From assembly GCA_963205285.1 (NCBI GenBank), contig CAUJJQ010000194.1, positions 1 to 5,244 of the forward strand: 5,244 nucleotides of DNA. The letters run 5' to 3'. Made by a program: the position numbers and the translations under genes. Source of the stretch: Pseudomonadota bacterium (GTDB lineage: Bacteria; Pseudomonadota; Alphaproteobacteria; Sphingomonadales; Sphingomonadaceae). Below, one piece after another: positions 1 to 5,244 of this stretch (position 1 is its first letter; every line of letters starts with the position of its first letter). A model generated the notes under the pieces. That model had not been told where the DNA came from, made no database searches, and saw only the letters and a list, made by a program, of their open reading frames with translations.

Positions 1-419
1 GCCTGATCGATCTGGGGGTCGAACCCTTCCTCATCGCCGCATCGTTGCGCGCGGTGGTGGCGCAGCGGTTGGTGCGCCGGCTCTGCCCCCAATGCCGCCA
101 AAGCGTGCCTGCCGCCGCCGAAATGGGGGAGGCGTTGGGGATAGCGCCCGACACCCCCGTCTGGCGCGCCATCGGCTGCACCCATTGCGGCGAGAGCGGT
201 TTTGCGGGGCGCGTTGGCATTTTTGAGGCGGTGCGGGTCGATGACGCGTTGCGCACGATGATCCACAAGGGCGCGGATGAGGCGGAGATGGCGGCACACG
301 CCTTTGCCGACGGACGGGGGATGACATTGGCGGCGGCGGCGCGGGCGGCCGTTCTAGATGGCACGACCAATGTGGCCGAAGCGGTGCGGATTACGCGCAG
401 CGGGGGCGGTGATGGCTGA
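1..419 (+). CDS. gspE: Type II secretion system ATPase GspE, C-terminal fragment (5' end outside window)
   Basis: GspE is the cytoplasmic hexameric secretion ATPase that powers pseudopilus assembly through GspL and GspF. The reading frame is already open at the window edge (first full codon at base 3), and 138 residues precede the TGA at 417-419. The first visible residues, LIDLGVEPFLIAASLRAVVAQRLVRRLCPQC split over bases 3-95, match the family segment that follows the Walker B and His boxes. A zinc-binding four-cysteine motif is present: CPQC (bases 84-95) and CTHC (177-188), separated by 27 residues, close to the spacing in characterised GspE proteins. It is followed by the family GRxGIFE motif (GRVGIFEAV) and a closing TTNVAEAVRIT helix. 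Walker A and B lie upstream and cannot be checked. A start at the TTG at base 45 would be spurious, because the homology continues upstream of it. The last 8 bases overlap gspF. PilB-like ATPases share these motifs, but the gspF-L context settles the identity. Confidence 0.96.
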   Translation, partial: LIDLGVEPFLIAASLRAVVAQRLVRRLCPQCRQSVPAAAEMGEALGIAPDTPVWRAIGCTHCGESGFAGRVGIFEAVRVDDALRTMIHKGADEAEMAAHAFADGRGMTLAAAARAAVLDGTTNVAEAVRITRSGGGDG

Positions 420-1617
420 CTTTGCCTATCGCGCCATCGACACCGACGGGCGCGAACGGCGCGGGCGGATGCGCGCCACCGATGCCGCCGCCGCAACCGC
501 GCGGCTCAGCGCGCGCGGGCTGGCGGTCATCGAGTGCGATGTCGCGCCGCCGCGCACCGCCATAGCGCGCGCGCCATGGGCATCGCGGCGTCTCTCCCTC
601 CCCCAGCTTAGTCTATTCACCCGCCAATTGGCGACATTGGCACGGGTTTCACCGTTGGAGGAGGCGCTGCGCATCTGTGCCGCGCAGGCACAGGGTGCGC
701 GCGCGCGCGCCGCCATTGCACGCGTGCATGGCGCGGTGGTGGAGGGGCAGTCGCTCGCCCGCGCGCTGGGCGGGGCGGATTTCCCGCCGCTATATCGCGC
801 GATGGTGGCGGCGGGCGAAGGGGCGGGGCAATTGCCCACCATTCTCGACCGGCTGGCGGCATCGCTCGAACGACAGGCGGCGGTGCGCAGCAAATTGCTC
901 GCCACGCTCGCCTACCCCGTCATATTGGCAATTGTCGCGCTGTTCGTCGTCGCTGCGCTGATGCTGTTCGTCGTCCCCACCATCGTCGATCAGTTTAACA
1001 GCATCGGCCAGCAATTGCCGCTGCTCACCCGCATCATCATGGGAATTTCGGGCTTTTCCACCCGATTTTGGTGGTTGATTCTGACGGGGATGGTCGCCGC
1101 TGCCATTGGCTTGCGCATCGCGCTTGCCCGCGAAAAAAGCCGCCTTGCCATCGACGCCCTGCTGCTGCGCCTGCCGCTGATTGGCCGGTTGATCCGGGAC
1201 TGGAATGCCGCGCGCTTTGCCCGCACGCTCGCCACCATGGTCGAAAGCCGCCTGCCGCTGGTTGATGGGCTGGCGCTGTCGGCGCCGGGTATCTCCAACC
1301 ATGCACTGCGCCGCGCGAGCCTCAGCCTGGCAGAGGATGTACGTTCGGGCAGCAGCCTTTCCGCCGCGATGGCGCGGGCGGGGATTTTTCCCCCCATCCT
1401 CCTCCACCTCGTCAGCAGCGGGGAAAATGCGGGCGCGCTCGACACGATGTTGGCGGCAGCAGCCAACCATCTGGAACAGGATTATGACCGTTTCGTCACC
1501 AGCGCGATGGCGCTGGTTGAACCGGCAATCATATTGATAATGGGGGCGATTGTTGCCACCATCATCCTCGCCATCCTGCTGCCGATCCTGCAATTGCAGC
1601 AATATAGCGGAGTGTAG
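412..1617 (+). CDS. gspF: Type II secretion system inner-membrane platform protein GspF
   Basis: GspF is the polytopic inner-membrane platform protein that couples the GspE ATPase to pseudopilin insertion. At 401 residues it has the usual family length. The ATG at 412 is chosen because it gives the typical N-terminus MADFAYRAIDTDGRERRG; longer versions in this frame run back into gspE. Two GspF domains are visible: about residues 67-190 (beginning LSLFTRQLATL, with the family AGEGAGQLPTIL segment at 134-144) and about 266-393 (ARFARTLATMVESRLPLVDGL, with SSGENAGALDTML at 335-347). Three hydrophobic segments are seen near residues 168-190, 220-238 and 371-393, matching the three-helix topology of the family. 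The start overlaps the gspE stop by 8 bases and only a weak G-rich stretch precedes it, so translation is probably coupled to gspE. PilC is the type IV pilus paralogue; the neighbours favour GspF. Confidence 0.97.
   Translation: MADFAYRAIDTDGRERRGRMRATDAAAATARLSARGLAVIECDVAPPRTAIARAPWASRRLSLPQLSLFTRQLATLARVSPLEEALRICAAQAQGARARAAIARVHGAVVEGQSLARALGGADFPPLYRAMVAAGEGAGQLPTILDRLAASLERQAAVRSKLLATLAYPVILAIVALFVVAALMLFVVPTIVDQFNSIGQQLPLLTRIIMGISGFSTRFWWLILTGMVAAAIGLRIALAREKSRLAIDALLLRLPLIGRLIRDWNAARFARTLATMVESRLPLVDGLALSAPGISNHALRRASLSLAEDVRSGSSLSAAMARAGIFPPILLHLVSSGENAGALDTMLAAAANHLEQDYDRFVTSAMALVEPAIILIMGAIVATIILAILLPILQLQQYSGV
1609..1612 (+). promoter_or_regulatory. Ribosome binding site of gspG
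   Basis: GGAG lies 9 bases upstream of the gspG ATG at 1622, inside the last codons of gspF. It supports the ATG at 1622 over any in-frame upstream start in the gspF coding region. It also gives the abundantly needed major pseudopilin its own initiation signal at the only non-overlapping junction of the cluster. Confidence 0.6.
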
Positions 1618-1621
1618 CGAC

Positions 1622-2059
1622 ATGGTGGGTGCGCCCAAAAATGCCAAAAATGAAGGCGGTTTTACGCTGACCGAATTGCTGGTGGTTTTGTTCATCATCG
1701 GCCTGTTGTCCGCCATCGTCCTCGTCAACGTCCTGCCGAGCCGCGATGCCGCGATGGTGGTAAAGGCGCGCGCGGACATAGCGACGCTGGAAAGCGCGAT
1801 GGAACAATATCAGCTCGATAATTTGCGCTACCCCGCGCAATTGCGCGCATTGCGCGAACGGCCTGCGGATTTGACCGATGCCAGCCGTTACCGCCCCGGC
1901 GGCTATATCCGCCGCCTGCCCAAAGACCCGTGGGGGCATGATTATCAACTGCTCATCCCCGCGCGCGACGGCGGCCCCTTTGCCATATATTCGCTGGGGG
2001 CCGATGGCGCGGCGGGCGGCAGCGGGCAAAATGCCGATATTTATGCCGCCGCTGATTAA
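1622..2059 (+). CDS. gspG: Type II secretion system major pseudopilin GspG
   Basis: GspG is the main subunit of the periplasmic pseudopilus. The 145-residue product begins with a short basic leader and the prepilin peptidase site GG^FTLTELLVVL: cleavage after Gly13, N-methylation of Phe14, and the conserved Glu at mature position 5 (Glu18). A hydrophobic N-terminal helix runs to about residue 37. The C-terminal half has the GspG signature LPKDPWGHDYQLLIP (residues 99-113), then the SLGADG...GGSGQNADI stretch (124-140), which corresponds to the calcium-binding loop of characterised GspG proteins. The C-terminus reads ADIYAAAD, without the Asn-Trp usually seen after ADI. The start lies 4 bases after the gspF stop with a GGAG ribosome site. 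The combination of DPWG and GADG motifs separates it from the minor pseudopilins and from PilA-type pilins. Confidence 0.97.
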   Translation: MVGAPKNAKNEGGFTLTELLVVLFIIGLLSAIVLVNVLPSRDAAMVVKARADIATLESAMEQYQLDNLRYPAQLRALRERPADLTDASRYRPGGYIRRLPKDPWGHDYQLLIPARDGGPFAIYSLGADGAAGGSGQNADIYAAAD

Positions 2060-2495
2060 AAGGGACGGCTTTACGCTCAGCGAAATGCTGGTGGTGCTGG
2101 CGATTTTGGCACTGATGACGAGTGTGGCGATATGGACTTTGCGCCCCGGCACGGATGGCGCGCGCGTGGCGGCAGAGGGGTTGGCGGCGCGCGCCGATGC
2201 CGCCCGTAATCTGGCGATAGTCGATGGCGGGGCGGTTGCGCTCACCATCAATGCGCAGGGTTATTTTTTTGAACGCGCGCGCGAAAATGGCTGGCAGCGG
2301 GTGGATGAACGACGGCTGCGCGCGCACCATTGGGCATCGGGCATCACGGTGGATGGCCCCCCCGTTCAGACCGCGCGGCTGGTGTTTGACCGCTTCGGTC
2401 TGGCGACGCCCGCGACGCTTGTGGCGCTGCGCCAAAGCGGCGGGGGTAGTACGCGGGTGCGCATAAATGCCGATGGGCGGGTGCAGGTCGAATGA
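2043..2495 (+). CDS. gspH: Type II secretion system minor pseudopilin GspH
   Basis: GspH is a minor pseudopilin of the pseudopilus tip, at the junction with the GspG shaft. From the ATG at 2043 it is 150 residues. The leader MPPLIKRDG ends at a prepilin peptidase site, G9^FTLSEMLVVLAILALM, with Glu at mature position 5 (Glu14) and a single N-terminal transmembrane helix. The remainder is a beta-rich globular domain of weak conservation, including RLVFDRFGLATPATLVAL and INADGRVQV near the end, as in the GspH/FimT family. An alternative ATG at 2031 would add four residues (MPIF). Neither has a convincing ribosome site, so initiation probably depends on translation of gspG, which it overlaps by 17 bases (29 with the earlier start). 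Identity as GspH rests on the leader, the FimT-like C-terminal part, its length and its position between gspG and gspI. Confidence 0.92.
   Translation: MPPLIKRDGFTLSEMLVVLAILALMTSVAIWTLRPGTDGARVAAEGLAARADAARNLAIVDGGAVALTINAQGYFFERARENGWQRVDERRLRAHHWASGITVDGPPVQTARLVFDRFGLATPATLVALRQSGGGSTRVRINADGRVQVE
2067..2113 (+). repeat. Prepilin-leader DNA near-repeat, copy in gspH
   Basis: The bases encoding GFTLSEMLVVLAILAL in gspH match those at 2908-2954 in gspJ (GFTLVEMLVALAIFAL) at 40 of 47 positions by my hand alignment. The related segments in gspG (from about 1658) and gspI (from about 2543) are more divergent. The similarity is explained by the shared class 3 signal and transmembrane segment, so it is a paralogous coding repeat rather than a mobile or structural repeat. 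Confidence 0.5.
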
Positions 2496-2878
2496 GGGGG
2501 CGGCACCATCGGCACCCACGGCGGGGCGCACATCGCGCGGCGGGTTTTACCCTGCTCGAAACATTGGTAGCATTGGCGATTTTTGCGCTGGCCGCGCTGG
2601 CATTGGTGCGGTTGCAGGCATTCTCCTTGCAAAGCGCGGACCAATTGGCGCGCAGCAACGCGGCCTATATCGTCGCCGAAAATGCGATAAACTTGGCGCT
2701 CAGCGACCCTGTGCGCACCATCGGGACACGCACCACCCAAGTCACCAACATGGGGCGTAGTTGGCAGGTGGAGGAAAATATTACCGCCATCGCCGGGGCC
2801 GATGCACTGCGCATCGATGTGACGGTCCGCGATGCTGCGGGCGTGCGCGCGCGGTTGGAGGCGTTAACAACGCCATGA
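2492..2878 (+). CDS. gspI: Type II secretion system minor pseudopilin GspI
   Basis: GspI is the minor pseudopilin that nucleates the GspI-J-K tip complex. At 128 residues it has the normal family length. The ATG overlaps the gspH stop in an ATGA arrangement, implying translational coupling. No other start codon exists between it and the hydrophobic helix, so this start is forced. The leader is long (18 residues) and very rich in Arg and His (MRGRHHRHPRRGAHRAAG); cleavage after Gly18 leaves FTLLETLVALAIFALAALAL, with Glu at mature position 5 (Glu23). The rest fits GspI: LQAFSLQSADQLARSNAAYIVAENAINLAL, where the AxxxAENxxN-type helix is characteristic, then a compact beta domain ending in LEALTTP. 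The unusually long basic leader is the only oddity. Confidence 0.95.
   Translation: MRGRHHRHPRRGAHRAAGFTLLETLVALAIFALAALALVRLQAFSLQSADQLARSNAAYIVAENAINLALSDPVRTIGTRTTQVTNMGRSWQVEENITAIAGADALRIDVTVRDAAGVRARLEALTTP
2857..2861 (+). promoter_or_regulatory. Possible ribosome binding site of gspJ
   Basis: GGAGG sits inside the 3' end of gspI, 13 bases before the gspJ ATG at 2875. The motif is near-consensus but the spacing is longer than ideal, so it may assist re-initiation at the ATGA overlap rather than act alone. Confidence 0.35.
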
Positions 2879-3426
2879 ACGCTCGCCCAAATCCTCCAAC
2901 GGCGCGCGGCTTTACGCTGGTCGAAATGCTGGTGGCGCTGGCGATATTCGCGCTCCTCTCCCTCGGCGCGCTGGCGCTGCTGCGCACCAGCCTTGCCAGC
3001 CAACGCAGCGTGGTGAGCGCGCTCGACGCGTCGGCGGCAACCATCCGTGCGCGCGCAATGATCGCCAATGCGCTGGCCGCTGCGCAGCCGCAATTGCACC
3101 AAAATGACGCGGCGTTCGTTGGCAGCGGTGATGCCATGACTTTGTCGAGCGCGATTGACGGGCAATTGGTGCGCGCGCGGTTCACGCTGGCCGATGGCGC
3201 GCTGGTGCGCAGCCGCGCCGATGGCAGCGCCCCGGCACGGCTGATCGATGGGGTGACGATGCTGCGCATCACCTATCGCGGGGCGGATGGGCGCTGGACT
3301 GACCATTGGCCGGGCGACGGCGGGGGCGATGCGGCACCGCTGCCGCGCGCGGTGGCGCTGCACATCGAACGGGCGGGCGGCAATGTCGATATGGTGTTTC
3401 TGGTTGCGCCGGGGGTGACGATATGA
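2875..3426 (+). CDS. gspJ: Type II secretion system minor pseudopilin GspJ
   Basis: GspJ is a minor pseudopilin that assembles with GspI and GspK at the pseudopilus tip. The start is an ATGA overlap with the gspI stop, giving 183 residues, slightly shorter than many homologues. The leader MNARPNPPTARG precedes the cleavage site G12^FTLVEMLVALAIFALLSLGALALL, with Glu at mature position 5 (Glu17). The globular domain shows the GspJ pattern: LRTSLASQRSV after the helix, a central strand pair around LVRARFTLADGALVR, then DGVTMLRITYRGADGRWTDHWPG (residues 125-147) and the terminal PRAVALHIE strand. The 'G..W...W' arrangement followed by 'LPRAVAL' is typical of the family. In-frame sequence upstream of 2875 belongs to an out-of-frame reading of gspI and is not coding here. 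Confidence 0.95.
   Translation: MNARPNPPTARGFTLVEMLVALAIFALLSLGALALLRTSLASQRSVVSALDASAATIRARAMIANALAAAQPQLHQNDAAFVGSGDAMTLSSAIDGQLVRARFTLADGALVRSRADGSAPARLIDGVTMLRITYRGADGRWTDHWPGDGGGDAAPLPRAVALHIERAGGNVDMVFLVAPGVTI
2908..2954 (+). repeat. Prepilin-leader DNA near-repeat, copy in gspJ
   Basis: This is the partner of the segment at 2067-2113 in gspH, in direct orientation about 840 bases downstream. Both begin at the Gly codon before the prepilin peptidase cleavage site and cover the first 15 mature residues. Confidence 0.5.
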
Positions 3427-4460
3427 TGCCGCCCTCCCCTGCCGCGCGCCAAAATGAGGCGGGGGCGGCGCTGCTCACCATATTATTGCTCGTCGCGGTG
3501 CTGGCGATTGTCGCCGCCGCAATGGCAGGGCGCGTCGGGCTTGCCAGCCATTTGACCGCGAGCAGCAATGGCGCGGCGCGTGCGCGCGCAGCATTGATGG
3601 CGGCAGAGGCGCTGGCGGTAACGCGCGTTGCCGCCGATGGTGCGGCGCTGCTGGCGCGCGGCAGCGCGGGGCAGGACTATGGCATGGCAGACGGGACGCG
3701 CCTGGCGCTCCACCTTGCCGATGGCGGCAATTGTTTCAATTTGAACGCGCTGGTCGCCGACCCCTTGGTCAGCCCCAATTTGCAGCGCCCGATTGCGATC
3801 GCCCAATTTGTCGAGCTGGCGGTGGCGGCGGGGGTGGCGCGGCCACGCGCGCAGGCGCTGGCCTTTGCCGCTGCCGACTGGATCGATGGTGATGCGATTG
3901 CCGCTGCGGGCGGCGGGGCGGAGGCGGCGGGGAAATCAGGCGGCTCGCCGCCCAACCATGCGCTGACCAGCGCCGATGCGCTCACCGACCTGCCGATGCT
4001 GGATTTGGGTGACTGGGCACGGCTGCGAGCGCGGCTGTGCGCGCTGCCGACGCATGATATGCCCAGCATCAACCCCAATCATCTGACCGCGGCGGATGCG
4101 CCCCTGCTCCATATGTTGTTGGCGCCGGGCGATGGCGTATCGGCAGAAGCGGCGGTGCGCGCGCTGTTGACGTCGGGGCGTCGCTATGGACGGGTGGAGG
4201 ATTTTTGGGCGGCTGCGCAAAACGCAGGGCTCAACCAACGGGCAGGCGCGGCGGGGCAGATCCGCCTTGGCACGCGCTATTACCGGCTGGATGCCAGCGC
4301 GCGCGTGCCCGGCGACACTATGCCGACCCGCTGGCAAAGCCTGATTGACGCAGGGGATGGGCAAAGCCGCCCGCGCCTTATAGGACGGCGCATCGGTATT
4401 TTTGCCGGGGAGCAACAGCCATTACCAGATGGGGGTCAGATGGGGAGGACGCATGGGTGA
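3423..4460 (+). CDS. gspK: Type II secretion system minor pseudopilin GspK
   Basis: GspK is the largest, atypical pseudopilin, capping the pseudopilus tip. The 345-residue product starts at an ATGA overlap with gspJ; a G-rich stretch at 3411-3418 may serve as ribosome site for this Met or the adjacent one at 3426. The leader ends in NEAG14, followed by AALLTILLLVAVLAIVAAAMAG. Mature position 5 is Thr, not Glu, which is the hallmark of GspK and fits a tip subunit that needs no Glu5 contact. Further GspK features are the CFNLNAL segment (104-110), DWIDGD (152-157), SINPNHLTAADAPLL (215-229, equivalent to the family NxNTA region) and the strand GTRYYRLDASARV (283-295). The GAED...Y motif usual after DWIDxD is degenerate here (GAEAAGKSGG). 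Two cysteines (104 and 206) could pair in the periplasm. The 3' end overlaps gspL by 8 bases. Confidence 0.96.
   Translation: MMPPSPAARQNEAGAALLTILLLVAVLAIVAAAMAGRVGLASHLTASSNGAARARAALMAAEALAVTRVAADGAALLARGSAGQDYGMADGTRLALHLADGGNCFNLNALVADPLVSPNLQRPIAIAQFVELAVAAGVARPRAQALAFAAADWIDGDAIAAAGGGAEAAGKSGGSPPNHALTSADALTDLPMLDLGDWARLRARLCALPTHDMPSINPNHLTAADAPLLHMLLAPGDGVSAEAAVRALLTSGRRYGRVEDFWAAAQNAGLNQRAGAAGQIRLGTRYYRLDASARVPGDTMPTRWQSLIDAGDGQSRPRLIGRRIGIFAGEQQPLPDGGQMGRTHG
4444..4448 (+). promoter_or_regulatory. Ribosome binding site of gspL
   Basis: GGAGG lies inside the 3' end of gspK, with 4 bases between it and the ATG at 4453. It is the strongest Shine-Dalgarno match in the window, and it decides the gspL start even though that gene runs off the window. 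Confidence 0.65.
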
Positions 4461-5244
4461 CGCGCTGACTTTCCTGTTGCTGCCCGATGCGCCGGGCGAT
4501 GCCCTGCATTGGTGGCAGCTGGCCGATGGCCGCCTGATCGCCGATGGTATTGCGCCGGATGCGGGTGATTTTGCCGGAAACGGACCGGTCATCGCCATCG
4601 CCATTGGTGGCATTTGGCGCGAACGGCGCAATGTGGAGGCGCAAAGCGCGCGGCAGGCCGCCGCCATTGCCCGCCACCAGATTGCCGATGCCTATCCGGG
4701 CGGCGCGGCGGCGCTCCATATCATCGCGGATGGCAATGGCGCGGCATTGGCGCTGCCCGTCGAACAGATGCGCGGCTGGCAGGATTGGCTGGCAGCGGCG
4801 GGAATGAAGGTCAGCAAAATCGTTCCCGCTTTGGCGTTCCACGCGCCGGGCGGTGGGTGGAGCTGCATCGATTGGGGGCGCGCGGCAACGCTGGCCGATG
4901 ATGATCATGGCTTTACCGATGGCGCGATGCTTCGCGCAGCCATGGTGGGCGATGCACCGGTGCCTGAAATTGGCGCAGCGGCGGCATTGACTGCTTTTGA
5001 TGTGACGACAGCGCCTGACCTGTGTCAGGGGGCATTTGCGCCCGTGCGCAATTGGGGCGTGGGCGATCTGTGGGTCGCAGATGGCGGCTTGCGGCGCTGG
5101 ATCGTTATTCTGGCCGCGCTGTTCCTGCTGCTCAGCATTGCTCTGCCGCTCCTCCAATGGGGCTGGGCGGCGCGTGCGCGGGCCGGGGCCGATGCGCAAA
5201 GCATGGCGGCAGCGGCGGCGTTGGTGCCCGCAGATACGCCAATT
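4453..5244 (+). CDS. gspL: Type II secretion system protein GspL, N-terminal part (3' end outside window)
   Basis: GspL is the bitopic inner-membrane protein that recruits the GspE ATPase on the cytoplasmic side and pairs with GspM. The frame is open without a stop for 264 codons from the ATG at 4453 to the window end. The start is supported by an upstream GGAGG and an 8-base overlap with gspK. Residues 1 to about 210 form a soluble, actin-like cytoplasmic domain. Its family landmarks are PVIAIAIGG (45-53), ARHQIADAYP (73-82, the conserved region around the second sub-domain), LPVEQMRGWQDWLAAAGMKV (101-120), a Pro-Ala pair at 125-126, and DLCQGAFAPVRNW (189-201), equivalent to the conserved 'NLLQGxFAP' before the membrane. 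One transmembrane helix follows at about 217-238 (IVILAALFLLLSIALPLLQW), then an Ala-rich start of the periplasmic ferredoxin-like part. Sequence identity to well-studied GspL proteins is evidently low, as usual for this family; position directly after gspK reinforces the call. Confidence 0.92.
   Translation, partial: MGDALTFLLLPDAPGDALHWWQLADGRLIADGIAPDAGDFAGNGPVIAIAIGGIWRERRNVEAQSARQAAAIARHQIADAYPGGAAALHIIADGNGAALALPVEQMRGWQDWLAAAGMKVSKIVPALAFHAPGGGWSCIDWGRAATLADDDHGFTDGAMLRAAMVGDAPVPEIGAAAALTAFDVTTAPDLCQGAFAPVRNWGVGDLWVADGGLRRWIVILAALFLLLSIALPLLQWGWAARARAGADAQSMAAAAALVPADTPI

Noticed and set aside
697..710. A (GC)7 alternating run in gspF, considered as a Z-DNA or slippage site.
   Set aside because: It encodes an ordinary Ala/Arg stretch in an alpha-helical region. 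Short GC alternations are common throughout this window because GCG and CGC codons are favoured.
1618..1621. The gspF-gspG junction as a possible terminator or internal promoter.
   Set aside because: The gap is only 4 bases, and I see no hairpin followed by a T-run nor any -35/-10 pair around it.
790..1779. A 329-codon open frame on the minus strand across gspF and the start of gspG.
   Set aside because: It lies opposite clear GspF and GspG coding sequence. Its translation is low in hydrophobic order, rich in Gln/Arg/Ala and resembles no family. Long antisense frames are expected with this GC-rich codon bias.
2665..3363. A 232-codon minus-strand frame opposite gspI and gspJ.
   Set aside because: It is a mirror of codon bias in two confidently identified pseudopilin genes, with no ribosome site or recognisable domain.
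1622..4460. The possibility that the pseudopilin genes belong to a type IV pilus or competence system.
   Set aside because: The order G-H-I-J-K, the GspG DPWG/GADG signature, and a GspK with Thr at mature position 5 followed by a GspL are specific to type II secretion.
4378..5199. A 273-codon minus-strand frame opposite the gspK end and gspL.
   Set aside because: The plus strand has an open frame from a good ribosome site to the window edge with GspL landmarks and a transmembrane helix in the right place. The antisense product is Arg/His/Gln-rich with no recognisable motif.
1..5244. Signs of a new system, mobile element, CRISPR array, RNA gene or horizontally acquired insert.
   Set aside because: All but about 4 bases are accounted for by standard T2SS genes in standard order with uniform codon style. 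No inverted terminal repeats, spaced direct repeats, tRNA-like folds or composition breaks were seen.

Overview
The window is an internal slice of a general secretory pathway (type II secretion system, T2SS) gene cluster. All genes lie on the plus strand in the canonical order gspE (3' end), gspF, gspG, gspH, gspI, gspJ, gspK, gspL (5' part). It is cut at both ends: gspE is already open at base 1 and gspL is still open at base 5244. DNA composition is GC-rich with strong G/C third-position bias, yet TTG (Leu) and ATT are frequent. Together with the protein styles (for example GspF with a short 'LARVSPLEEAL' segment) this suggests an alphaproteobacterium, most likely of the Sphingomonadales. 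The genus cannot be decided from this sequence, and the assignment is an inference from memory of the families.

Layout: 1-419 is the C-terminal part of the secretion ATPase GspE, including its four-cysteine zinc motif. 412-1617 is the inner-membrane platform protein GspF. 1622-2059 is the major pseudopilin GspG. About 2043-2495, 2492-2878 and 2875-3426 are the minor pseudopilins GspH, GspI and GspJ. 3423-4460 is the atypical minor pseudopilin GspK. 4453-5244 is the N-terminal cytoplasmic domain plus membrane anchor of GspL. Coding density is essentially total. The only gap is 4 bases between gspF and gspG; every other junction overlaps by 4 to about 17 bases, so this is almost certainly one polycistronic, translationally coupled operon. 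No promoter, terminator, RNA gene, mobile element or CRISPR array was seen.

How the parts work together: GspE hydrolyses ATP on the cytoplasmic face, docked to GspL and acting through GspF. This drives addition of GspG subunits to a periplasmic pseudopilus, whose tip is the GspH-I-J-K complex. GspG to GspK all carry type III (class 3) prepilin leaders ending in Gly, so a prepilin peptidase (GspO/PilD, not in this window) is needed. The secretin GspD, GspC and GspM are also required and presumably lie outside the window. I found no evidence of a new system here. The observations worth a look are sequence peculiarities within a standard T2SS: an unusual GspI leader, a degenerate motif in GspK and an altered GspG C-terminus.
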